Source: Fonsecaea monophora
Taxonomy: Eukaryota; Ascomycota; Eurotiomycetes; Chaetothyriales; Herpotrichiellaceae
Assembly (NCBI RefSeq): GCF_001642475.1
Contig: NW_019173954.1
Span: forward strand, 62,001-126,000
Length of the DNA stretch: 64,000 nucleotides
Direction of reading: 5' to 3'
Part shown: positions 11,486 through 22,046 of the stretch, piece after piece
Numbering within the stretch: position 1 is the first letter of the stretch
Layout of the letters: each line of letters opens with the position of its first letter
The notes under the pieces: model-generated
The model's input: only the letters and a program-made list of their open reading frames with translations
Told to the model about the DNA's origin: nothing
The model's database searches: none
Program-made: the position numbers and the translations under genes

Positions 11486-14400
11486 TCAGAGACCTTGGGA
11501 GAAGTCTGGAAGTCGATGATCCGTAGGCTGCCAGCATGTTTCGCGGGTCAGGTATCTTACATCCACGAACCTTCCTTTCTTCGTCCCTATTTTCTTCAGA
11601 TGCGCTTCTTCCTCGAAGCCCTGGCTCGCGAGCCAGTCTTTCAGCCACACCTCGTAGTCATCTTCGCGATCATCAAGTTTTGCGGCTATAGAGTAGTCCT
11701 TTCGCTTTTCTTGGTTGGGGGTATTCGTCAAGAGGGGTTTGTTTTGAATGCCTTTGCCATTGCGACGAGTCCAGTCATTCATTGGAACAGCAACAGCACC
11801 ACCCTGTGTCTGGCCAGATCCCCGAATGCGGTCAAGCAGTTGTGGTGCAATGGGAGCGGTGAAGCTGCGCACCTGGAAGATCAACTTGTGTAGATCTCGT
11901 CCACCGCCAGCACTGTACAAATGCCTCGTTTCTGGGGCAACTCGAAATTCATAGCCGCCTTTCTTCATGTATCCGCGGTCGGTAGCGTCAAGCAGAGCAT
12001 CCATCAAGCACCGTCCCACACCTGCTTTACGGTGCGTAGGCGCCACATACAACTCCAGCTCCGCTGTAATGGTTTCAACGTAATCACACGCGGACCAGTC
12101 TGTGGCGGCAGCCCAGCCGACGATAGGTTCGTCCTTCACCACCCCAATGTACTCAGGGTCAACATTCTGGATGGGATGGTTGGGGTTGACTCTCATGTTC
12201 TTGCGAGCTTTAGAGCGGGTATTCTTGCGATTTCGTTCGACCGCAACGATGAATGGCAAGCGAGCTTGGGTTGAATGCTCCAGCCGCTGATACATGTCAT
12301 CATCGCCAATCTCTGCCAATTCCGAAGGACGAATACCGTGAGCAATATGCAAGTTGAGAATGGCCTTCATACCCGGAACGTCCGCGTTAACAGCAGGGCG
12401 CAGATAGATATTTTTATTCGTGATAGGACCAGGCACATCTTGTTGAGTGTCCTCTCCGCTGGCCACCGCGTCATTCGCAGGCTCGACCGATGTTGGCGGC
12501 ATCATGGTTGCTTGTGACTCTCTCAGCTCACGCTGTAGGTATTCCATGCGTTTATCAATGAACTCTTGTGCTGTTTCGTCCTTGTAGCGGGCATTTTCGA
12601 GATCAGAGAGATCCAATTTTGCGTCGCCGTCGAAGTCCGGTGGGCAACTTGCAAGTACCGTTCCCAGTTCGGCGATTGTGAAGCCATAGCGGTCGGCATT
12701 AGTGGGGTTGATCACTGTCTCTTTTGGCGCAAATCCAATACCATCGGCATGGTTGTCGACATTCTGTACTTCTTCTTGCGGAATGGCTGAGAAATCGACC
12801 TCTGGGCCCTGTGACATGGTCCTCATTGTATTTGCACCAAGCCAGCGGTCGAATCCACTGATATATTCAGGGGTATTGTTGCAGAAATGAGCGCGGTGTT
12901 CCCAATCGACCGGCGGCGGCTGGAACTTCCCGTCCCATCCGACAAGTTCATCACCAGCCTCTCGAGGGTTGCGCCTGTGGATCAGTCTGCCGAAGCCGGT
13001 TACCATAGGTTTCGTCGAGTCATTATCACTTCCTGGTTCTCCACAATTTTCATCGTTGTCCTGTTGCATAGGATTCTTCTCAACCATGTCCGGCCATCTC
13101 TTCATATTTTCCTCCTGTACCAACTCGGGAGGATTGATGCTAGACAATCGACCCTCAACTCGAATAGATTGGCTCTGTAGGTGGTCTGCATCAAGCTCAG
13201 CAACGTGATTCGATGGGGCAATGGCCGCTCTCTCTTGAAGTCCATGAGACTCTAGCGGGATGGGTTTACGGAGGTGATCCAGGGTAACGAGTGCTGTGGT
13301 GGTAATGTTCTCACCATGGTCCTTGCGTTTAATGCGTTGAAATGCCTCGCGGGATCCTGCTGCTTGAAGGCGAGCAATGACCTGCTCCGGGGTCTCGCTC
13401 CCCTGCTTGAGTGTTTCGAAGGTTTGAGGACGAGGAAGTGACACAGCTTTCTTTGCGGGATTCATCTGACTGATCGCAGGAACATTATAAGTTCTGTGCT
13501 CGTGCATCTTCTCGCCCATCATTCTGTCCTGAGCACGCGATACATTCGTCGAGTCTATGGCAGGGGACTGAGCCAAAACTAAAGCGGTGGTGACGTGAGG
13601 TGGCGAAGCTTGAGGACCTTCAGACTGCGAATCAGACACGGAGGTCAACTTTGGGTGAACCTCTGACACAATTGAAATCTCTGGGTTGACCTGAGCGGTA
13701 GAGTTCAGGCCCGATTCACAGTTTCTTTTTTGTGTCGCGTTAGTTGACAGTCCGTGGCCTGTTCTGCTCGGATGCCCATAGGCCTTCTTGTCAAACCCAG
13801 GGATGTCAACGACCACTGGCACCGAACGAGGCATATTGACATTCGGACTGGGCTTTGATTCGCTCGGTCCATACAATGGCACATTTCCTGTTTGCGGTGT
13901 TCCATCGCTTGTCTGCACATTTGAAGACATCCCCGTACCCTTCGTTCCTGACTGTGTGGTCTCTTCTCCGCTTTGAATCACCACTCCATTCTGTGTAGAC
14001 TGCCGTGACATGCGTGACGATTGCTGACTGATGTTCCTCATAAGCAGAGGATACCAACCTGGATCGCAGTCCAGCTCAGGTCGATCTTGACTCTCGTCAC
14101 TGAATCGTCTTTTGGCGGTAGGACAACCATATTTCTCCGGGTGAAAGCCCATGGTGCTGCTGGGGCAGAGCTGGCAGGGAATAAACAACTACTGCAATTG
14201 TCAAACGGACAAATCGTGAGATGAGACAATGAGTAGATTGGGGTTTAAATGGGCCATGGGGTCTTACCTTTTCCGAGTGAAGTTGAACATGTGCTCCTAA
14301 CTGTGAACTGTCACTGGCATGTGTGATCTGTCCTGCTGAAGGATGTGAAAGATTGAAGCAGAAGTGAAGCGTTGGTGACAAAGGAGTGTTACTGGCTGAT

Positions 14401-14558
14401 TTATCAAGACCGCGGGCAGATATTGCGACGCCTTCGTGACTTGAAACCGCAGAGTCCGACATATCATGTGGATGTACGGCAGATGGACACTTAGACTGCC
14501 CTTCACCACACGTCCAGGGCGGAAGAGGACTAGCCGAGGACGAGTGACTCTCAGCCAT
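11486..14558 (-). CDS. Large GNAT-family N-acetyltransferase with long disordered N-terminus
   Basis: Exons 14268-14558 and 11486-14170 give 991 residues; the 97-bp intron is GT-AG with a TTTGAC branch-like site and stays in frame. Without exon 1 the protein could start at the ATG near 14152. Residues 1-680 are mostly low-complexity and rich in Ser, Gln, Pro and Thr. The GNAT domain spans about 684-870: it opens with IYLRPAVNADVPGM, contains VGWAAATDW, and carries the acetyl-CoA pyrophosphate-loop motif RKAGVGRCL near 811-819. A charged C-terminal tail of about 110 residues follows. The family transfers acetyl from acetyl-CoA to an amine; the substrate is unknown, and the length is far above a plain GNAT enzyme. 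It is divergent from ARL2. Domain call is strong, the 5' exon moderate. Confidence 0.75.
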
Positions 14559-15003
14559 GGCTGGGAAACAGGCGACGGCCGCTCAAGGTGACAAGGACGG
14601 ACCAACATTATGTCACTCAAGAGAAGGCCTAACAATCACAACAAGATGGCATTTTGAGGGGTTGCCGCTTGACCGCTTCATGGTGCCTTCTTTTGAAGGT
14701 TGTCACTACTTGAACCAATAGACAGTTGCTCTCCTGAATCTGTAGTCGCCTAGTCCTTGTAAAGCGGCGGGATATCTCCACACAGACACGGAGGAACTGC
14801 AGCAACGGGCTGTCACAAGAGGACTTGCAACAGGACCATGTCCAATCACCAGCGTTTAGCTGACTCCAAGGCGTCTACACCCCTGATTGATTTCACGCCC
14901 AATGAGGTTTGCGGTCGACAGACACCCACATTGTCGCATGGAAATCACATAAAGCGCAGTCCAACAACCAGTGGCGACGACTGGGCGCAGGAAATTGATC
15001 GCC
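14559..15003. promoter_or_regulatory. Divergent promoter between the GNAT gene and ARL2
   Basis: This 445-bp region lies between the start of the GNAT gene (-) and the start of ARL2 (+) and should hold both promoters and leaders. An open frame beginning at 14838 runs through the first ARL2 exon in a different frame and is not the ARL2 start. No clear TATA box or repeat was seen. Confidence 0.4.
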
Positions 15004-15703
15004 ATGCTCTCCATACTGCGCAAAGCTCGGCTGAAGGACAAAGAGATGCGTATCCTGATGCTGTACAGGGATCTTCCTCAAAGCATGGCATCCGACAGTC
15101 TAACTCGTGCTCTAGGGGGCTCGACAATGCCGGAAAGACCACCATAGTCAAAAAGATCATGAATGAAGACGTCAACACTGTCAGTCCGACGCTAGGATTC
15201 ATCATCAAGACTATCGACTTCCAAGGGTACTGCTAGCTCCACAAGTTTGCGCAGCGGAGACACTAATGGACGTCCATGCAGTTACAAGCTCAATATCTGG
15301 GATGTCGGAGGCCAGAAGACTATACGATCATACTGGAGAAACTATTTTGAGAAGACTGACGCACTCATCTGGGTCGTGGACGCGACAGATCGGCTACGAA
15401 TGGATGATTGCAAGGACGAGCTTAAAGGTCTGCTGCTCGAAGAGGTATGCCAGCCCTCGCTATGAGATTACACTCATTAACAAGGACAAGCGGCTAGCTG
15501 GAGCAAGTCTGTTGGTCTTCCTGAACAAGACCGATGTTGCAGGTGGGATGACCAAGGAGGAAGTCACGCAGCTTCTCGACCTTCCACGAATATTGACTCA
15601 TCGGTGGGTGGTTATTCCTTGCAGTGCGATGACCGGTGAGAATCTGGAGAAGGGCTTAGACTGGGTGGTGCAAGATGCTCGGGATCGGCTGTTCCTATAC
15701 TGA
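15004..15703 (+). CDS. ARL2: ARL2-type small GTPase
   Basis: Four exons, 15004-15062, 15116-15226, 15282-15444 and 15491-15703, encode 181 residues. The introns are 53, 55 and 46 bp; the last ends in an AAG acceptor. The protein starts MLSILRKARLKDKEMRIL and carries G1 (GLDNAGKT, about 22-29), G3 (WDVGGQ), G4 (NKTD) and a CSAMTGENL G5 region. The block NEDVNTVSPTLGF in switch I is characteristic of ARL2, known in yeast as Cin4. ARL2 works with cofactors on tubulin heterodimer folding and microtubule assembly. Unlike ARF it lacks an obvious glycine at position 2 (Leu here), consistent with no myristoylation. Length is close to animal ARL2 (184). An ATG at 14838 in another frame was rejected as the start. 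Confidence 0.92.
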
Positions 15704-16449
15704 CACACCCCGCCGAGTATTGGATAACGGCTGGCTATGGTTAGAACAAATCTGGAATCATGAGCGAAGCCGCCGTTGAGCTATGGAGATATTTTTGAGC
15801 CACCCACGCGTGTCCGACGGAAACAGGCAAAGCAAAAGCCACATGGAACCTAGCTGCGGGTCAGGAGAAAAAGCACAGACCGTAAATTGGTCTTTTGCCG
15901 GCCAGCCCAAAGAGGCCAACCACGACAGGGCGCAGGATCAGCCCTACTTGGTGCTTCCTAGACCCTATTCCATTTCCACATCTTAAGATCTCCAGTTCAT
16001 CGTCGGCCCATCAAGCTACAACGACATCCGAGTAAGAGACAAGGAACAAGAGTCCGAAGGTCACCGGAGAAAAAGAGGGGGAAAGATAAACAAATAATCC
16101 ACGAACGGTTGGGTGGGTTTTGGATTTGGCTGCGGAGACGTGTTGGGCGCGTGTTCCCGAAGTCCCGCTCCTCTTTGCCTCTCGCAACCACGCATCAAAC
16201 ATCAACAATTGATACAATCCACCATTATCCTGTGCGGCCTGTACCACTACTTCCTCCCCAGGCCATCCCTTGCCGGTCGCTTGCCTAAACCACCGTTCTT
16301 TTCTGCCTTCACTCGCTTATCTTTCACACGTTCTAGCTGGCGGCCATTCGTTCCTAGCCGAATATTCTCAATGCAGCGTGCGACATAATCTTCACCTTTA
16401 GAACTGCCGGACACCCACTCAAACCCCGATCGCTTGCCGAACAGTCAAA
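15704..16449. other. Intergenic region between ARL2 and the DUF4045-gelsolin gene
   Basis: This 746-bp stretch contains the ARL2 3' region and the promoter and leader of the next plus-strand gene. The part from about 16190 to 16440 is pyrimidine-rich (for example around 16290-16330), as is common in leaders of highly expressed fungal genes. No coding frame was recognised. Confidence 0.4.
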
Positions 16450-19400
16450 ATGGACGCGTCCAATGATGGCTCCGAGTCCGTCGACCAGTTCCTTGCACGG
16501 ATTGCGAGTCTAAGCTCAAAGCAGGGGCAGGAGGAGGCTGAGCGATCAAAGAGGATGGAGGAGGAAATGTTGCAGGCGAGAAAAGAGAGACAGGCGAGAA
16601 GAGCAGGTATTCATTAGTCGAGTTTCACACCACAAGATACAAATGAGAGGCTGATCACATACAGAACGCGCTCGGTCTTTGTCTCCCTCGAAAACCGGCC
16701 CTACACCATCTTCACGTCTGGTCGGGGACAGTCCTCGAAAACCTACGCAAGGGATTGACCCTCCTGTAGCCCTCACCCCTCCTCCGCTCCAATCCCGTAC
16801 ACTTGGCCGCGCCGACTCGATGTCTCCAAGGCCTGAGCGAGTTGCAGCCTCCGCCTTGGACTTCACTCGACCACTCCCGCCTCCACCAACAAGCGACAAA
16901 CCCTCCACGCCCAACTCGACTATGAATGCCACTGCACTCTCTAGGAGCGGAACATTATCGTGGCAACAGCGACCTTCGTCTAGGGGAGTGGGTTCAAGAT
17001 CACGGCCGCTCTCTGTCACCTCCATACCCGACTCAGCCCTGCCTCCGAATCCCGGTCAGCCAAAGGATACCGATGACATGTCGCGGAAAGATATTGCAGC
17101 TTCATTAGGAGCAAAAGACCCGTCTTGGTTCCGACAGACTGCTGATCGTGGTGTTGGTTCAGCTGCATATCGCAAGAATGAGGCAGATTTAGAGACAGCA
17201 CCGTCATTTACGGGTCGGGGTATGAGACTCCCAGGCATGTCAAAAGACTCCAATGCTTCCGTGGACCGCTCGAGGGAAGATCCCGAGAAGGCAACTCCCC
17301 CACCGTCCCCTCCAAAATCGTCTTTTGCTCAGCCCCTCGACCAGGAACAGTTGTCAAAGCAGGAAGAGCCAAGATCAGTGAGGCCACTCTCCATGGTATC
17401 TTTGTCACCATCGAAACCTCCTGCTTTGGATCTTCCAAGTTTCAAGCCCTTGGACCTCAATACCTCGCTCACAGCGGACACACCTGGCCTGGGAAGAACA
17501 TCGAGCATTTTGTCAACCGCTGGGCGTCCTCCTTCACCCACCAAGGGTTTGGGCGGTTTCGTTGAGAGTGCTATGATGAAGAGATCAGATAGCGTGAGCA
17601 AGCGATGGAGCGTACAGGCGAATGCAGGCTTGAAGCGAGGCGATTCTGTTGCCACATCTCGCCCACCCCATGTTTCTAGTGCGTCAGGCTTCAGTCCCGG
17701 ACACAGCCGTGGTCCCTCGAGAGATGTTAGAGGTGTGCGAGACGGCAATTCGTCCCCGCTGTCAAGCTCAAGGCCTGTTTCGAGTCATGGCGCTGAACCA
17801 ATTCCGCTAAGCAAGGCTCGTCCACTGAGCCGCGCAGAAGACGATACCGTAGCAAATTCAGAACCCGCCATTGCGCAGAGCAGTCAAGCCGGCCGTGAAA
17901 CCTCCAAAGCGCAGCATCAGAACCGCCCAACCACACCACCGCCGCCGCTTGAGACGCTCTTGTCTCGCAGTCCGTCCAAAACCATGGATCCTCGCCGCTG
18001 GAGTCCCACCAAGGCCAGTTGGCTGGAGAGTGCGCTCAACAAGCCGGACTCGCCAAAATTTACTCCAGCTAAATCTGAGACACCTGCTTGGAAGCTCAAT
18101 ATGCAGCGTGCTAAGCAAGAGCAGCAGCAGCGGTCATCCGAAGCTGCGGGTAATGTGCAGGCGAAGCCCACTGTAGGGCCTAAGCCTCTCATTTCGCCTT
18201 CTCTCAAGGACTCGGCCATTCTAAGTGAGCCTGAACCTCAGAAAGGCTTATCATCGGTGGCGGCGGATGAGGTGGACTCGGCCAAAGGCGTTGAAGCAGA
18301 GTCGTCACAACCTCGGGACATACCTGCGTCGGATACGGAGCAACCCAGGGGTGGAAAAAGGGAAGAGAAACCTGCTGTTCCTTCTAAGAGGAATGTCACG
18401 CCAATCTTACACGGAACAACTTTGGACAATAAGCCCGAGGCTGCAGCGGTAGCATCAAATGAAGACAGGGAAGTTTCGGTGGAGGCATTGCAGGCAAACG
18501 CCTCGCCCGATCCTAAACCGCCGATGCTGAAGCCTAAACCACAGACTCCTCCAAAAACCGATTTCAGAGCCACTCTAAAGTCGCGTCAAGCAGCGCCAGC
18601 GAGCAATAGCGACGCAGAACCCGAATTCAAAGCCGTCTTCGGAAAACTGAAGAGGACGCAAACCCAGAATTATGTTGCCCCGGATCTCTTAAAAGACAAC
18701 ATCACTAGGGGCAAGGCAGGATTAAATACCACGGGTGGACCACAGAAGACTAAGCGGGTTGATGAATTTAAAGAGAGCATTCTGCAGAAGAAGGAGGCCA
18801 TGAAGACTGGGGGTGGTGTGATCGGAAAACGTCCAGACGCACCCAGTCCACTTGAAAAGCCTGCCCAGGCTGTTCCTGAGGCGCTGGCAAGACGCATGAC
18901 ATTGCACAAAACCGGCCCATCGAGTGAGAAGATCGAAGTCAAGAAAGCCGTCGATTTGCCTACCAAGCCTGCAGTCTCAGCGTCGAAACCCCAGAGTTAT
19001 TCCGCAAAGCCAGTCCCTGACAAGCAGGATGACTCGACGCTCACCCAACAAGCACCGATCTCGGTACAGAAGGCGCCTGCGATTAAACCCGAGAAGACTG
19101 AATCCGTCTCGACGACTATTCTGCCAACCAAAGGAGCGCCTCAAACCACCAGCAGCAATAACCAGCCAAAAGCAGACACATCTTTGGTTGCAGCCCCTCC
19201 TGCGACAGAGTCGGCGTTCAAGATGAGAGCACCCGAAAACAGCAAACTTGCAGCTCGTCTCAATCCTGCACTTGCTGGCGTCTTATCCCGAAGTGGTAGC
19301 CCTAAACCCTTGGGTGAACGGTCATCCAATGGTGGAGGCGCGATACAAGTCCGAGATACTCTGTCGTCCCGGGAGAATGCGAATGACCAAAATTCGGAGC

Positions 19401-21562
19401 TAACCCATATGACCAAGGCTCGGGCTAAGGGTCCGAAGAGGAGAGCGCCAAAGAGCGGACCATCGTCAAAGGAGACCGTAGCAAGTACTATTGAGAAGCC
19501 CATGTCGAAATTTGGCACTGGTACGGCCACCATTTCTGACAACAAAACTTCTGTTCCTTCGCGGCTGTTCGAATCGAGGCCGACCTCCGGCAAACTCATG
19601 GCGGAAGTTGAGGAGAATAAGCCAAGTGTCTCTGTCGAGGAGTCAGCATCGCAGCCAAAACTGGAATTTGGAAAGCGCAGAGCAGCGGAAAATGTTGTCA
19701 GGGAGTCGAGTCCCGCCAGGCCGAGGGCTATATTAGAATCAGACTCCAATCCAAAATCCAAACCAGCTGTGGCCAGCAAGTCGGCGGAGCTGAGAAAAGT
19801 ATCCAACCCTGGGATGGCCGCCCATATTCCGGACGAACCCGCTCCCGTCGAGTCCGATAAATCTGCGGAGTTGAAAAAGGCTTCAAACCCTGCATTGCCA
19901 CCAAAACGTGCTAATCAGCCGCCTCAAGCAAAGCCTTCTACGCCGAAGAAGTTCGAAGTATTGGCCGATCGTGCACAAGTTGTATCGCCTCCTCCCCAAT
20001 TCGAGAATCTAAGGAAGAGCGCACCTCTTTCGCCTCCACTCGCGGTCAACTCACCTCTCACACCTAATAAATTCAAGATCAACACGCCCAAGGAACCAAA
20101 GCCGGAAGTGGATAATTCTGTCAAGCCGTCCTCACTGGCTTCTTCTAGAGCTACCGGGCTTGGATTACAGTTCTCGTCTGCTTCCAAAAAGCCAGCGGCT
20201 ACACCCGAGTTGACACCACCACCAGAACCGGAAGCTTCAACGAGAAAATTGGCGTCCTTCAGATGTCCTGCGTCACCCACGAAGTCTGGTCGCTTGCTGA
20301 AGGCCCAATTTGAACGCTTCTTTGGTGTCTTACCGCAAGCCAGAGAAAAGGCGGAATTTGACACCCAGGCATTCTTGTCGTCTCAGAAGAATACCTCCGG
20401 CAAGCCCAAGACTCTCGGCAAACAGATATGGGAAGTGTCCGGCGACGGAAAGAGAACAGCCATGCCTCCCCAACAAGAACACATACTCTTCGAAGACTGT
20501 ATGTATCTGTGTGTGCATTCAATGGAATCACCTAGCGGCTCAAAATGTGCCGAAGTATATCTCTGGTGTGGTGACGAGGTGCCCGAAGCTGCGGTAGAGG
20601 ATGCTCAACTGTTCTGCAGAAAGATTGCTCGCGATAACAACGCCAAGCTTGAGGTGGTAAAGCAAGGTAAAGAGAGTTCCGAGTTCTTCCAAGCGCTTGG
20701 AGGGATTGTCATAGTTCGGAAGAGTAAGTCAGCAGCCTTGTATATGCTGTGTGGCAGACGACACCTTGGTCATGTGGCTTTTGACGAGGTCGAGCTATCT
20801 GCCGATAACCTCTCTTCTGGACTCCCCTTTTTGATATCTGCGAAGTTTGGGAAGCTCTATCTCTGGAAGGGAAATGACAGCAACCCAGAAGATGTGGGAT
20901 GTGCGAGATTGATTGGGATGGACATGGGGCTCACCGGTGAGATTGAAGAAGTCTCAGAAGGAAAAGAGCCCGCCAGCTTCTGGGAAGCCTTCCCCTCGCG
21001 TCCGAGCAAGCGAGTGGCTCCTCGAACACGCAAACAGACGAGTCTATTCCACGGTCATGCACCCAGATTATACCGTGTCGAACACGATCGCCCCAAATCG
21101 TCTGGCGGTTTCTGGGGCTTGAGGGCCGCATCACCCCCGAAACAAGCGGTCAGAGCCTTGGTAGACGAGATTGCCCCCTTCAACCAGAAAGACCTCGATG
21201 CCAACCATATCCACATTCTAGACACCTATGGGGAGCTCTACGTGTAAGTTCAGCTGTATTTTTGCGCCGCCGGGTTGAAAGTCATGCTGACGTCTATTGT
21301 GTTTGTTAGCCTCGTCGGTGCGTCTGCCAAAAAACCTGCCGAGTTTGTGACGGCGGTACAGGTCGCTCAGGAGATTGCGGTTCTATCTCCCTCGGTTCAA
21401 GACAGACCGCTGTTGCCTGCATGTTACGTGGTGATGGGTGACCCACCTGAAAACATCAAATCAGTCTTCCGAAAATGGAGGTCTGAAAGATCAGCTTCTC
21501 CAGACGACCAACTGTGTGTACGGGTTGAAGAAGTGATACAGGAATTAGGGATCACGCTGTGA
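16450..21562 (+). CDS. DUF4045 protein with C-terminal gelsolin-like repeats
   Basis: Exons 16450-16606, 16665-21243 and 21310-21562 give 1662 residues; all junctions are GT-AG and in frame. Residues 1-55 are charged and likely coiled coil (QEEAERSKRMEEEM). From about 56 to 1250 the chain is a Pro/Ser/Lys-rich disordered region with repeated motifs such as LSPSK, PTK and SKSAELRK, matching the fungal DUF4045 type. From about 1255 onward gelsolin-homology segments appear (CAEVYLWCGDEVPEAA, GKLYLWKGND, and the final HILDTYGELYV...KKPAEF). Gelsolin repeats bind and cap or sever actin, so a role at cortical actin or polarised growth is likely, but none is established for this fungal family. No signal peptide or membrane segment is seen. 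Family assignment is good; the function is inference. Confidence 0.82.
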
Positions 21563-22046
21563 AAGGGATGACGGTGGACTGATGATCGGGATTTGTGGAG
21601 GCATTTTGCAGACGATCACTCGGACGAATATGGTTTGGGCTCATGGGCGTGCATGTGTATTTGGCCATTTGGACGATGGAGGGGCTCCAGCAAACCTTGG
21701 CCAAGGTGTCACAAAAGGAAGGAGGGGTGGGCCAGTTTCAATCTGGAAGAATATGTGCTTTGATACACCAATTTAGGGATATTGAACTGCCCGTATGAGT
21801 GTATGAGTCGCATCAGTTGTACAACTGAAGCCATTGTCGTCAGTTGTCGGCCAATCGGAGCGTGCTTAGGTAACCGCGCTCGTCATCAGCACCATCGGGG
21901 TCTGGATCATTCCGAGGCTCCTTGGCACCATTTCTTTCCTTCTGCCCGCCTCAGTCAAATCAACCTCGGATGCAGGTATCAGTCAGTACCTGGTCAGCTT
22001 GTCCCTGACTGCTCAGAAGTCTTCGTGTCGCCTTGTGCTGACAGTC
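21563..22046. other. Intergenic region upstream of the lactone oxidase gene
   Basis: This 484-bp region holds the 3' end of the gelsolin-repeat gene and the promoter of the ALO1-like gene. An in-frame alternative start (TTG/ATG-less) reaches back to 21999 but adds residues not typical of the family. Nothing else was recognised. Confidence 0.35.

Noticed and set aside
14838..15003. Upstream start for ARL2
   Set aside because: The frame differs from the ARL2 frame in exon 1 and meets it only after the first intron; the true start at 15004 gives the conserved N-terminus.
16546..17025. 159-codon minus-strand open frame
   Set aside because: Antisense to the start of the DUF4045-gelsolin gene, including its first intron.
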